Below, one piece after another: positions 37,491 through 50,820 of a DNA stretch of 64,000 nucleotides. The notes beneath the pieces were generated by a model, which was not told where the DNA came from, ran no database searches, and was given only the letters and a program-made list of their open reading frames with translations. The stretch lies in contig JACDOX010000009.1 of assembly GCA_014549065.1 (NCBI GenBank), positions 1,971,310-2,035,309 on the forward strand, read 5' to 3'. The DNA comes from Cardinalis cardinalis. Taxonomy: Eukaryota; Chordata; Aves; Passeriformes; Cardinalidae. Position 1 is the first letter of the stretch. Each line of letters starts with the position of its first letter. Made by a program: the position numbers and the translations under genes.

Positions 37491-40400
37491 ACTATCACAC
37501 AACATTATAATTAACTAATCTGAAAAGCCTGAGTTACTGCTAAAGAGCTTTTTAATTCCTTTTCCTTAAAAGTGCTGTATTTACAACAGAGAATTTACAC
37601 CATCACAAGGAGAACATCATTTCCCAGATCAAATGGGTTCATTAATTCTGTAATGTGCAGCATGAGAAGCTCCTTTTCCTTGAAAACTGTATACTACAAA
37701 AATACAGTAGTTTCCATTAGGGTGGGAACATGCCACATTTCTCATAGGATTCAAAGTATTTCCCCAGCAACAATAAACTCACAGAAAAGATACAAGGGAG
37801 TAGTTAAAAGCATTGTCTGTAAGTGAAAATAAGTCCTTAGTTTATAATCATGAGCTAGTCTGGTGACATTCCAATCATAAATAGGCAGATATTACTCCAG
37901 TGATTTAGACCAACTGGGGTTTAGATTTCCACTTAAACAATTTCTTTTTTTTTCTAAAGAAGGCAATGTGCACATTTTTAAGATTTTAGTTATAAACACA
38001 TTTCAAAGGCAGTACTTTGAAAAATAAACCAAAAACTTTGTCCCTTGGAAGAGGTCACTTACAAAGCATCTCTTAAAATAATCTCTTTCCAATTTACCAG
38101 GAAAATAAGGGAAATTTACAAGAAAGGCAGCAATTCAAAAGCCATTTCTTCAAGAGTGCTTAAATCACCCAAAAAATAGTTTAAATCAAAACATGCATCC
38201 TCACTGGGATCTGATGCCTTAGCACATTGTTGTCCCAGCAGCAGCTCAGATTTAGAGAGGTGCCAGTGCCTCATTTACGCATCAGGACATGAACATTTTT
38301 CCTCCATCTCCCACCAAACCTGCACATGTGTGCACACAGCGTGCAGGTAACCCTGTAGGTAAGTGATATAAAGCCATATTACCTGGCAACACTGTCAGAC
38401 ATACCAAAATTGGGACAAACTGGAAAAAAAAGGTGATTAGGGGACAGCTGTTTTTATGGATGAGAATCAGGGTGGGAAAGGGGAAGAACGTAGGAGGAGA
38501 GATGGGATAATAAGAAATGGCTGATTGATGCAGTGACTGATGGTGTTTGGGGGTACNTACCAAGTGACCCCAAATCTGGGTCCTTCCCCTAGCAGCCTAG
38601 AAATCAGGGTGCTGGTTTAAACAGTGCTAGGCTATTAACAGGGACTGGCTTGGCTTTGGACAGGGAAGTATCTCCCTCCTCACAGCCGCCCTAGCCCAGC
38701 CATGCACAGCAGCTGAACAGTCCCAGGGATCCCTCAAAACCCCACAGAGCAGCAGTGCCTGGTCACACCACCCAGTCTGCAGGCCCAGGGACTGCAGCCT
38801 TGGGGGCTGCTGCTGGTCACTGACTTGCTGATGAAAAATGAACTTCCCACTCGTTCTGGAAAGGTGAGACATCAGTTTTATTCATTTAAAAGACTTCCAA
38901 TCCAACAGCATACAGAGCTGATTGACTGATAACTTGAGATTTTCTGATAGAGGAGAACAGGCCAATAACATATGCATTACAGTGCAGCCCACATAACCTG
39001 CCATGCAGCCCACATTCCCTGTCATCCCTAATGCAGGTGAAAAGACTGAAATGTCTGATCTGGTGACACTGTAGAGAGATGTTGTGTGACTGATGCTGTT
39101 TTACTCATCACAAATATAGTATAACTATACTTCCCATTGTCTTGCAGTTACACAGCTCACAGAGATTACATCAGAACAGATTTACTGACTTCAAACAAGC
39201 ATTCAGAGATAATTACTTAACCTTACAGGACAATGTTAAGCATTTGACAGAGCTGACGACATTTCAGATGATACTTGAGAGTACAGTTTGTTCAGAACAA
39301 AGTTGGAAAGTCATCTAATAGATTTTGCTCTACCACTGTGTCATTCTGCCAGGAACTGAGGAGCACATCCCCGTTCTGCCCTGTCCTCTCTCCTGCTGCT
39401 TTGTTGGCCAAAGCACTGGGAACACTTCAAAATATCTGGCAATCCAACACTTTTCTACTTACTCTTCATATTGAAACTCATAGGAGAACTCCATTAACTT
39501 TATGAGCTTTTGTAAGTGACCTTGCAAGTGCCCAATTGTCAGTGCTGAAATAGCTGGCACATAGATTGTTTAATTTCTGTTTACAATGGGAAAAATTTCC
39601 TAACAAAAGTTTCTGTGATATTGAGAAGCATTTTACAATTATAATAAAGCAACAAAAATTTGTCAAAACTCTTTAAAAATTAGAGCTACTTAAGTGAAAA
39701 TATTATAGACCCTATTTCTACATTAATAATATATTAATAATACATTAAAAATTTTAAAAGTTCAAAATAGATATTTTGTTTGTTTTCCATGAAAGAATAC
39801 AATTTACCAGTTGCTGAATTAAAAATCTGCTATAGCTAGCAATATGAGATAATGTTTCTTCTTCCTACAAAAAATCTTGTCCTAAAAATACGTCAAGAGG
39901 AAATTAATATTTATGCTATAATTATATTTTGCCTCATTAGCTTTATTCTCTACCGATTGTTAACGACTCAATATCACAACTCAATACCACAACTGTGTCC
40001 TCCAAGCACAGTATTCATGCACACATATACACGAAGTTCTTACAAATTCCTGTTTTGTCAGTGTTTGAAAAGAGTTCAAGACAGTAAACACAATCTCAAT
40101 TTCTGTACAATAGAAACTATGATAAAAATTACAGGAAAGTGCTGCACTCTTTTCTAAGTGATAAATAAAACAGAACCAAGAAATTATTTTTGTGCTCTGT
40201 GAGAAACAAGGTACAGTATATGAGCAACTTAAAAGTATAAAAATCAAAGTTGTGGTGAGGAGAAGAAAAAAGGAGTTTTTGAATTTGAGTGCTGTACTGT
40301 GGTGCTTCTGCTTCATATGCATCTGTCTGAATCACAGCAGACCACATTAACTGCTGTTCTAATTTCTGACAACTAATAAATGCTGAGGCATTCCAGCAAC

Positions 40401-41000
40401 ATTCCATTTCACTTACAGGCAAAACCAGCTCTAGGACTAGACTGAGATTATGATTTACAAAGAGTAAATGGTTTCTCAGAAGATGTCATATCAGATTCAT
40501 GCCTTCCAATATGAAATAAACAAAGAAGTAGCTATCAGCAGCTGAGAGAGCAGTACTTTGTATTTCCCGTTCCCTTTGTGCTTTTGGGATTTCATTCTGG
40601 TTTTTTCTGATGCCTTTAGATATTCTTGCATCTTCACGGAGGAACTTTGAACTTCAAGGACATCTGAATGGCCCTTTTCAGCCAAAGAAAGAGTAAGAAT
40701 GTTTGGTACTTGGAGTTGAACAACATTCACATTCAGAAATGAAGCTATGAACAAATCTGTAAAATAATCTCTTGCATATTAGTGCACTCAAATGACCCAG
40801 CCCAGTCATAAGCCAGTTTGTTTTTATTTTATGAGAGCTGCCTCTGAGTCTAAAGGAATCTATGTTATTTGAATGCATCTATCTCAAATTGTTTACCAGT
40901 CTTTTTTTAAGAAGTGGCACTTACTGCTACTTAACAAAAAAGTATTATTTTTATTCACAGTAGGAGCCCCTCTTACACTGGGCAGTGCTTTATGTCCCCA
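37491..41000. other. AT-rich non-coding stretch
   Basis: No gene is recognised. A GC-richer patch at 38580-38870 carries an open minus-strand frame (38627-38872) with no recognised domain, and it may be a decayed mobile element. The minus-strand segment 40497-40754 is open but lacks good splice borders. An ambiguous base lies at 38557. Confidence 0.5.
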
Positions 41001-41385
41001 TAGAAGCAAATGGGTCATGTTGGAAGGGATCACAGTGGGTCATCTGCTCCAACCTCCCAGCTCGAGGAGGGCCACCCCAGAGCACATGGCACAGGTTTGT
41101 GCCAGATGGTTCTCGAATATCTCCAGTGAAGGAGACTCTGCTCTGTCTCTGGGCAACCTGTTCCCATGCTCAGTCACCCTCATTGTAAATAAGTTCTTCC
41201 TCACATTCAGGTGGAACTTCCTGTGCATCAGTTTCTGCCCATTGCCTCCTGTCCTATTGCTGGCAGCACTGAGAAGAGCCTGGTCCATCCTCAGTATCCC
41301 TTCAGATACTGAGAGAGATAAGGTCTCCTCTCAGTGGTCTCTTCTCGAGGCTGAACAGGCCCAGCTCCTTTCTTTATTCAACATG
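41001..41385 (-). mobile_element. CR1 LINE 3' fragment
   Basis: In inverse orientation the order is: a decayed ATAGAA...GGTTGGAAGGGA tail, CTCCAACCTCCC, a GAATATCTCCAGTG segment, GGCAACCTGTTCCCATGCTC, AGGTGGAACTTCCTGTGCAT, GCCCATTGCCTCCTGTCCT, and finally GAGGCTGAACAGGCCCAGCT. This is the CR1 variant with the 'GTGGAACTTCCTGTGCATCA' block rather than the subfamily seen at 36936-37490. It has no coding capacity. Confidence 0.93.
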
Positions 41386-44300
41386 GGGTAGATACAGAGG
41401 GAAATCAGACAACGAAACCTCAAAAACACTGAAAGACTTAACGGAGTCTATTACAGAAAATATCAAAATTCCTGTTGAAGTTTATCAAATTTAATTTACT
41501 TAATAAATTGACTATAAATATTGTGTATTCAAGAAACAGGTTCTGTAACATGGGAGAAATATCACAGAGTGGGATTTTCCTGGAAGAAAAGCCAAAGACA
41601 TGTTGAAATGAGGAAACAGCATTCAGCCTAGAAACAGGGTGAGATTTCAATTTACTGTATCTAGTATAGTACCTCAATACTTCCTTACTAAAGCCAACAC
41701 AAAGTGAAGGAAATTAGGAAGCAGAGTGGGAAGTCAGATATAAAAGCCAGCCCTCAAGCCTGTGCAGAGCAGGCCTCACTGACAGGCTCTAGGTACAGGT
41801 CCGGAGTTTTGAATTCTTGAATTCTAGAGCTTTTATAGTTCTATTTACTTCTTTCCTGCTTTTCAAGCCGAATTATCTTCACTCCCTCATGTCCTTTGAA
41901 TCTCTTCTCTCATTTCTGCAATGTTTCCACTTGTAAGCAAAAGCATTTATAAATCATGTATAATAGAGAAAAAGAGATTTTCACTGACAATGTCTACTTT
42001 GACACTGTAGCATACACTTCCCCATTAGTAAGTTCTTATTTGTACTTTTTTTTTCCCCCATGTGTGGTGCACATTTGCATATCTTTGTCCAGATTTATCT
42101 AATCTAGTAATCAACTGTTATATTTTGTGTTAACAGGTGTGGATGCTATTTTTATTCTAAAGAAGACATCTCATTGACACAGCTTACTGACAGTTGATGA
42201 TCATCCAGAGAAACTATGCTAACTCTGCTGTGGGTTTTTTTTTATTGTAGTAATTTTTATCACAGTTTTTTCTACCATGATAAACAACAAAAATGCATGG
42301 CTTATTTGGTTTAGTTTTCTGCACAGTGTTACATTCAAATTGTTTTTAATACTCAAAATCAATTTCCACGAGGGAAATCCTGGCCAAAGTTTCCTTCAAT
42401 AACAGCTGCTGTGTAAAAACAGAACTTAAGAAGACTTCCAAAGTAATCCATATCCCATATGAATTCAGTAAAAAATAATTAATGATTAGATAAAAATATT
42501 TTCCTATGAATTAGTATACATAGCAAGAAATAAACAGATACAGAATACTTTGAGCATACATTGACTAAATTTCCATGAAATTCTGATCAATCGTATCCAT
42601 AAATTTATTACTAAAATATGGGCACATTTCTTGAACATTTCTCATGAGCCTTCTTCATTGTATGCATAATTCTCCTTTAGCATCACACATTACTTGAAGA
42701 GCAGTATAACACCATGGGATACAATAACATAGGACATTACAAGATCTATACACAAGCAGAATCCCAGCTGAGATGTAGCAACTGCACTGAGGACAATCAT
42801 TTTTGAAAGGGAGCAAGATGAATTCAAACGGAAAATTATACAGCCTTAACATACAGCACTAAAAAAAAAATTCAAATAAATAAATAATCTCAATCAGCTG
42901 TAACATTAAGCAAGTCTAAAAGATTAAAACTTCTCGATCTCCCTTAGTTTTTGCAGAGTCCTAAATGTCCACTATCCGTTCTTTTGACTACCCTTCTGTT
43001 TCCGTTGGCTATCATAATTTTAAGACTAATTTTCCCCTTAGTGCACTAATGTTCTGAGTGAAGAATTCATAAATGCTTATACCATTACATGTTTAAATTT
43101 GTCATGCATCACTGCAAAAATAAACCATTTACACTTTATTCACTCTGGGCCCATTTATGCCTCTAGAAATGCGAGACGTATTTGAGAATTTGGCATAAAT
43201 TGCAACCCCAGTCAGTTTTAATCTTTGACATTCAAACATAGGAAAATTACATTATAATTTATATTGCAAGCACCCCCAATTTTAGTAGGGGCAAAATCCT
43301 TAGGAAACTAAATATTAAATGACAATAAAAATAACTAAACCACTGGAGTACACAGCTGGCATCTCTGCATCCAAAGTTTCATGTCCAAGGCCACGTGCTG
43401 AGAGAAACAGGCACAATTTCCTTCTGTCCACAGATGCATCTGTAATTTCACTTTCTATTTCATCTCAGAGAACATCACTTTCAAACAAAGGTTTGTATTT
43501 TTTCCCAACACTCTCCTCTGTCCCAGAAAAACTAAAAGTTTCTAAAAATTTCAAGATACCTCAAGGCAGCTCAAATCAGTTGTGACTGGGTCGACGGTTA
43601 ACTTCTGCTTTTTTATTACCTCTTGATAGGTGGAAAAAAACTCCACCCTAACTTTTACATCTTAACAAGTGGAAAGCATATTCCTCTTGCCCTCCTCATT
43701 ATATCTGTGCAGTTACAAAAGCCCACTGAAAGTAGAAGCAGCAATTAAAAATCTGTGGTAAATGCTTGTGCATGCTGTTGCACAGTATAAAGAAGAAAGT
43801 ACTCTGACAAAGTTAACTTCTCTTACTATATGAAGTCAGTCCACAACAACTTTCTACCTTTAAAACAGATCACCCTCAAGACTCTTCAAAATTGCTGCCT
43901 GGTAGTCACGACCTTAACACACTGTACAGAACTGCTAAAATTAATGATAGATTCCAATTTGGAATGNACCAGTAATTTATTTTTCAGACTTGACTGCTTG
44001 ATGTCAGGGATCATGCAGGCTGAGTCAAGCAGTGTTACGGATGGGCTGCATCCCCCATGCAGCCCAGACTGGCAGTGCCAGCACAGTGAGATGAGTGCCA
44101 GCCCAGCCCTGCAGACACAGCCCCTATGTCCCCCAGAACCCGCCCTACCCGCGGCTCCGCTCTGGCACAGCCCAGCTGCTCCGGGATGTGGCAGAACCCT
44201 GCTCCCCTGACTCAAGGGAAAACATTCAGAAATGTCAAGGGAAGCAAGTCCTCTAGCTTACAGCAGACTACTTAAAATTCTGCATGTCCTGATGACCTTT

Positions 44301-46262
44301 CTGCTAATCAGATTATGAATGTAGCTCCAACCAAAATCAGTGGGAATTACACTGATAAATATGTACAAGAAAAACAGAGGAATGGATAATATGTAGTCAA
44401 GCTTTTTGCCTTTTCTTTCCGAGTGCTCTGAATCCCCTGAACTTTCTGCAGGACACCACTAGAGCCCCGTGCAACCAAAGGAAGTCAATCCAGCAGCCAC
44501 AGGCGCTTTCTCAAAAGTTTTGCCTCTGAAGGATGGAGACAACCCAGACCTGCATCTATTAATAGAAAAAAAACCTGCCAGCAGAGAGAGCCAAACGTGT
44601 CACAAGAAGTTTGCTGAGGAAGCTTGCTCTATTACTCAGGAATGCTAAAAGCTGTCTCCACTAAAAACTAAGGACTTGAAAACAACCAGAAATAAAGCAA
44701 ATTACAATGTCATTTCAGTCAATGATTATTTGACAGAGTGAGTATTGTATCACACTGGCACACCCTAGACCAGGACAAGAGAGAACCAAAACAGCAACCC
44801 ACCAATTTACTGAAAAGAAACAGAACTTCATAAGCAATGTAACACACGCGTTTTTTTTTCTGTTTTTCACGAGCAGTAGTGCATTTCAGGTAAAAAATAT
44901 CTACAGCTGTTTCAGCTGTGTCGATCTAAATGCCAAGAGCCATGATTTATCAAAGGATGAAAGTCCTCTGTGCAAACCAGAGCTGAGTAATCAATTAATT
45001 GCCTTTTACACCACATACTCCTACAATTATTGTGTAGATACACCTTTTAAGTCCAGGGAGATAGTGTTGCAGCCAGGAGCTCTCTCCACAGCCCTTCCAT
45101 CAAACCTGGCTTACCCTCCTTCAGTAACATTTTAAAGAGGGCGATGAAATGAGCAATAGTTTTACTACTGTTTCACAGACAGGCGAGGTGTGCACCTCCA
45201 GTATTTCCTGCACTTTCATGCTCTTTCCTGCACAATTTTCATGCACTTTTGCAGTCTCTTCACAAGATCAATACTAACCCACAGCAAAGCAGTAGCACTA
45301 GCATGCACAGGCACTAGCATAGCTGGTGCTCCAAGTTTTCCTCTCATCCATGTGCCTCAAGGACCTCAACTAAGAGAACTCATCCAAGGGAACCTTTTGC
45401 CCTCTGTTAGAAGAACATCAAATTTCATTCATATTACCATTATCTTTCATGTTCTAGGGTAAACATGAACTCATCTCCAGATAAGTTTCCTATTATTTCC
45501 AAGCTTTCTCCACTGTCTTTTCCCTTCAAACTATTTGTTTCATTTCCTATTTTCAAGTTGACCTCGAGTACACAAAAACAGAGCTCTTAACGTAGCTGCA
45601 TCCTCCTCTTTGTGTTTCTGTATTTGTTTAATCCTTCCTTTCTAATAATATCGGATATCTTAAGAGTCAAAGCTCTATTTTCTTTAGTAAGTCCTTTCCT
45701 TTTTCTCTCTTTTGTCCCTTAGAATTTTATCCCCTGCTCTCCCTTTTTATTTGACTACACAACACATTTTTTCTCACATTACGTGATATTTCAAGCATAT
45801 TTCACTATTTTTCTTCTTTTCTCATTCACTTTCTGTACCTTTGTAACACTGCATGTATCACCATGTTACATTGTAAGTAATAACGTGAGATAGAAATATC
45901 ACACCCTCTTATTAGCCGACAGAATTCAGCAGGAATTATCATCTCATTAATTACATAAAAGTCAGTCTTTCTCCTCTGTAAACTCCACTCCCTCAAACCT
46001 GAGCAATACAAGGTGTGCAACAGAGCATTATTAAGAAGACAGAGATAAAAGATACTGTGCCATTGAGATTTATCTCTTTAATACCAACACTGACAACTCA
46101 ATTTAAATACTAATATAAACAGAAACATACTATGTGTGCACTCACAAGCATCCTACTTACAGTAACAACAATGCAGCAAATTTCCTACCCACCCCACCCT
46201 GTGTTTCAGGGAAGAGCTACCCTGCTCTTCAAAGCCACTCAGACTTTGCTCTTTTTTTGCAG
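41386..46262. other. AT-rich non-coding stretch
   Basis: No gene is recognised. A GC-rich, weakly CpG-containing patch lies at 44030-44215 and is open on both strands without recognisable protein. A strongly pyrimidine-biased stretch runs from about 45470 to 45840. T runs lie at about 42236-42245 and 44851-44860. An ambiguous base lies at 43967. Confidence 0.5.
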
Positions 46263-46461
46263 TGGGTACCACAATCTATAACTACTGTCAGCAGAGCGTG
46301 GCAGGCAGCTCTACAGCTTTCAGCTAAAGAGCTAGAATTTATTTTGGGTATTTGTGGCTCAATGACCTTTCTGCTCAGTAGGTTGCCTTGGCACAGAGTC
46401 AAGGCTTGCAGCCCTCCAGCAGAGCTCAAGTGGTTCCAAAGGCCAGAGGATGCTTGGATAG
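46263..46461 (+). other. Possible 199-nt internal exon, unidentified
   Basis: An excellent acceptor (TTTGCTCTTTTTTTGCAG) ends at 46262 and a fair donor (ATAG/GTAAAA) follows 46461. The frame is open throughout, reading WVPQSITTVSRAWQAALQ and later LSAKELEFILGICG. The opposite strand is also open over most of this span, which weakens the case. It could be a coding exon, a non-coding RNA exon or chance. Confidence 0.18.
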
Positions 46462-47224
46462 GTAAAAATGGCCGTAGTTAGAACCCCAAAATGGTGCTGC
46501 CTTTGAAAAGTACATCAGGTCATTATTACATGTCTTTTACAGAATACTGGAAGGTGCTTACTCCTCTAATATACTGGTACAACAGACTAGCCAAGTAGTT
46601 TACAAAAACCATAGGGGAGGCATCTTTCATTAAGATGCATAGAACCATATTTTGAAGATGCTACAGTATTTCAAATTTCAAAGTTTCTTTGTTTTCAATT
46701 CTCACAACCGTCTGCTGCTTACATAAAAAACGTAGTTTAAAGAAAAACACCATGCCCCACAGCAACATTTATTGTAGCCTATCGCCTTTTCCACAGGTAC
46801 AGGTCCTACCTACAGTTGTCACAGAGCTCAAAGGTAGCTTTGTTACATAAAGTAAAAAACAATCAAATTGCTTATATTAGACAATGAAATCTAAATTTGT
46901 GTCAATAGGAGTCAATTTAACAAAATTATTCCATTAGGGATAATTAAATGAATTCATTTTGCAAATCAAATAACCCTCAAGGCACTAGATGACAAACAGA
47001 TTTTACAGTCATATTGTCTAGGTCAGCCTCAGTTCTTCCCAGTGATTTTCAAAAATATTCACATGTGGCAGCACCAACAGCCATTAGAGAAAGAGAAGTA
47101 AAAATTTTCTCTATATAATTTAAAACTAAAGTCTCCACAGCTCCTAGAAGACCATTTAGTGCCTTTAAAAAGTCAGACCCCATATGTCTTGGTTTTAGCA
47201 CAAAACCAAGGCTTATACTCACAG

Positions 47225-47673
47225 AACCTGTATCAAAGACATGGAGATCTATCAAATGGTATCTGTAGCACTTCTGGGAAAGAAACAACCCACTAAAAAG
47301 TTGAGGGCTCCTCAGCTCTTAAAAGACATTAGATATGAAGTTCTAAGCCTTGCGATTTCTCATGTGAGGGTGCTTGAAGCAGTCAGGGACTGTCAGACAC
47401 ACTGGTGCCAAATTTTAGCAAGGGTTGCAGAAGCTGCCTAGTTTTTAAAGGCTGTAGAAAGTTTGGGTTTTGTTTTTCACAGGGGAAGGCACTCAGCCAG
47501 CTGGAAGCCTTGAAGAGTAAATTATGCAGGCAGCAGGCTTTTTGTAAGAAGATACGCCAGCATAACATGATTTCTATCCTTAAATCATTGTATGCTGAAG
47601 ACACAAGGATCAAATGCCAACTTCAATTACAGAATAGCAAAGATTTAGCAAACACTGATTCAGAGAAGTAGTT
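47225..47673 (+). other. Possible pair of exons with short intron, unidentified
   Basis: The first segment (47225-47363) includes MEIYQMVSVALLGKKQPTKK and ends at CAT/GTGAGG on a codon boundary. The second starts after GGGTTTTGTTTTTCACAG (acceptor ends 47482), also on a codon boundary, and runs to TAG at 47671-47673. It reads GKALSQLEALKSKLCRQQ and onward, with a helical, basic character. The intron would be 119 bp, short but possible in birds. The match of phase has a one-in-three chance. I do not recognise the protein, and the first acceptor (ACTCACAG) is weak. Confidence 0.15.
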
Positions 47674-47903
47674 TCCAAAAAATGGCCAAAATCTCAAATT
47701 TTAAACAGGTGAAAATTAAACTGAAATTTCAGCAGATGTCAAAGCATCTTGCTAGATTACAGCCAAAATATTTAACATGCACTTTAAACTTTGTGATTCA
47801 GCCTGGGACCTTTGTATTTTCATTGCATTTGCACACAGGTCAAGATCAAATCCCCAGACAAGTAAAATTTCCAGAGTCAAAATCCAGATTTTCAAGGAGT
47901 TGA

Positions 47904-48459
47904 AGTTAATCTCCACTTGTCAGGATTTAACCCAAGTGATACTCTGAGCAGGCATCTGATTCTCTAGGGTGCTCTTGTACTTCATGGTAGGGTATGTCAG
48001 ACTTTCAAAATATTAAAGCATTAAAACAAAACCCCACTATTCTTCTTCTTACTTGTTTTAAGCATCCTAAAAGCAATAGGTATTCTTTTTCTCAAGTAAA
48101 GTACTGGTCACAAATGATACTTACTAAGGAAGTGACATCTTCCATCACTTAGTAGTAAATAACTTTTACATTATATTGCAAAAGACAGATTAAGTGATTA
48201 AACACACAACCCCCCAAGAAAACCAAAGGGAAAGAGATGAATGCAAGACTTAGATAAAACTATCTCCATGCTTTTATAACTACTAATTTCTTTGTTTTGC
48301 TCCAACAGCTATCCAGTTACAACCGTAAACTACTAACAGAATACGCATAGTTAAAAATGAAGTCAGAAATCTTACAGATATTTTTTGCAGGTTTATTTGG
48401 GGTTTTCATTTAAAAGAAAAAATGGTACATGAAGTAGAAGTAATCCCACATGCTGCAGT
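47904..48459. other. AT-rich non-coding stretch
   Basis: Nothing recognisable. Confidence 0.5.
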
Positions 48460-48760
48460 GATTTGGATACTGCATCCATTTCTTTATATAGCACACAGTT
48501 GCAATCATGTCATTTGTCATTTTTGCACTGGAATTTTCAAATCAGTTTATGGTTTATACATTTCACATGCACAATTCTGGGTTTAGTGAAACAATTAAAG
48601 GTCAGTAATGTCTGCAATGTAGGGCTATCCTATGATAGATAAACTCTGCATCAATCAACCGGCTGAATGATTACCAAAATTTACCATTTTCATGACAACA
48701 TAGCTCTATTTCCCTTTTTTATGCAAATTGGTAATGAAAGGATGGAGAGCAAGAAAGGAC
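48460..48760. promoter_or_regulatory. Candidate conserved non-coding element (octamer, PBX/HOX)
   Basis: This contains a perfect POU octamer ATGCAAAT (48721-48728), the PBX/HOX-like ATCAATCA (48650-48657) and a GATA-type AGATAA nearby, in non-repetitive AT-rich sequence without a frame. It suggests an enhancer by motif content only. Confidence 0.2.
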
Positions 48761-50640
48761 TTTTTTATTTTATCCTTGGCGACTATTGCACAGCAGAAAA
48801 CTATGGGTAAGAGTAAGTATTTCAGCATTCTCCAACATAATCACCAGAAAAAAGGTTATCTGAATACCTAAATATATCTTATATTTAAATAGCCAAACCT
48901 GGACCCCATCACAGTTGCAGACTTATGAGTCTGCATCCAAGAAGAGACACTCTGTATGTGGGTTGTTTAAATAAATAAGTACATAAATTATGGACTCAGT
49001 ACATAAATTGAGGGATACAAACATCTCTCAACTAGGCTCATGTGCAACCACAGCCTGCTCCATGGGCACACTTAAATTTCTAAGTAATCTGAATTCTAAT
49101 GCATTTTCACAGCAGGGAAGGGAAGGTATCTGAACCTCAGAGCTGGTACAGACATCCTTTACTCCTGAACACCCCCAGCACTGTAGACAAGGTAATGCAG
49201 TTAAAGGGAACACTTGGGGCAATATTTGGGACTTGGTGAGGTCACTGAAGAAGCCCTAAAGCTATCTACTGAGCGCTGCCAGCATTTCCAGGATTCTGTA
49301 TGGAACTGGGACTTGATGATATTGTGTTTATTGGGTAGAACAGGCTGTGCACAACTAGCGTTGTATAATCATACATGATCAGGGTGAGCAAAGGGCACTG
49401 TTAACCCAGGAATTATATTTCATGGCTTACTTTATTCCCCAACAAGAGTCCTAGTTTCTGAAACAGAAATAGTTGATAAGGAAAAATAATAATGTATTTT
49501 CTTAGTAAAAAGGAAGAAAGTCAACAGAAAAGCCACAGAACGTGGGACTCCCTCATCCCACTGTGTATTATAACGTATTACCATGTACCATAACAACTCC
49601 TGGGACTTTTTAAATAGTGTTTAAAGATATGAATCATACTAGATAGGAAAACACCTACACCATCAAACTACTGAAATATAAAAAAATAGACATTCAACTA
49701 CAGTTATTCATTAATCCCCTCAAAATCTTAAAACCTTATGTTTTAAATCTTAAGTCTGCATCCTGAAAGCCACAAAAAATTTTTAGTTGATTAAAAAGTA
49801 CATAGCACAAACCCCTTACTAGCATAGATGGAAAGTATATATAATAAACAAGTAATTTCAAGTCTGCCACTGTTATTTTTCCTGGTACAGTTCTTTCAAA
49901 ATACTAGTGTTCAAAATAATGGGCTTTTTCTTAATCTTAGAAATATTTCAAGTAATTCTGATCTTTAATGACTTATAATCTTTTCATCTACCTTACAACT
50001 CAGTCTAAGTTTATACTTCCATATATGTAGAGCAAAGCATATTTATATATACTTGAAAAATCCATACTTACAGAAAATTTATTCCCACTTCTGTACTTAC
50101 CCAGGACACATTTTTAGCCTTGGGTGTTTTTAGCATGGCAACATGCAAGGCTGAAACGACCAACAACAGCCCCACCAGCATGGAAAGTCAGATGGAAGGA
50201 TAGTCCAGGTGCCTTGGTTACCCCAGGATGTAGAGTTCCTTGGCCTGGCTGACACAGGCACACGGAGCATGTGGTCAGGTAACAACAAAAAAAGTCATTT
50301 TTCCTCCCAGTGTACAATCCAATCAAACTGAGACATATCTGTCTTCAGCAGCAGCTGGCTGTATGTCTGTATATCCATGAAATACAGAGTTTGCTCTTCT
50401 CTTTGAAAAGTTAAAACCAAAAGTCAATGGGACTTACTCTCACAGCCACTTCACCTGCCCAGTGAGGAAACGCAGAGTCCAGTTATCCTCCAAGCTTCCA
50501 GCCAAGCCTTGATCTCACAGGAGAATGAACCCAGCACTGGGAGCCACTTGCCTCCAGAGGATGTCAAAGACACACGCAGCTGCTGGCTGCACTGTTTAAC
50601 TGCTGCTGTGCCTGACTGTCTCACGACCCCAGGATCTTCA
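48761..50640. other. AT-rich non-coding stretch
   Basis: No recognisable gene or mobile element. GC rises gradually after about 50100. Confidence 0.5.
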
Positions 50641-50689
50641 GAGTAGTGAGAACGAGGATCTGGATGTCAGTAAATAGTGCATGCCAACA

Positions 50690-50820
50690 GCTCGTGCAGG
50701 TACCTGTTGCTCCGTGTGTGCCACTGCAGCCCCGCAGAGGGCACCTGTGCCCAGCACCCTCCCGCAGCGCTGCGCTCACGGCCGCACGGACACGCGTCCC
50801 AGAGCGGCTAGCAAAGGCTA
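50690..50820. promoter_or_regulatory. Small CpG cluster
   Basis: About a dozen CpGs fall in 130 bases (densest at 50758-50812, with GCGCTGCGCTCACG and ACACGCG), in a window where CpG is otherwise very rare. A good donor-like CAG/GTACCT occurs at 50699/50700. It may be an alternative promoter with a first exon, or a decayed GC-rich element. It is shorter than a standard CpG island. Confidence 0.35.

Noticed and set aside
40873..41391. 172-codon plus-strand open frame
   Set aside because: It runs antisense through a CR1 3' fragment, so it is a by-product of the repeat.
43830..44215. 126-codon plus-strand frame and overlapping minus-strand frame
   Set aside because: Open mainly because of a local GC-rich patch; no recognisable protein on either strand.
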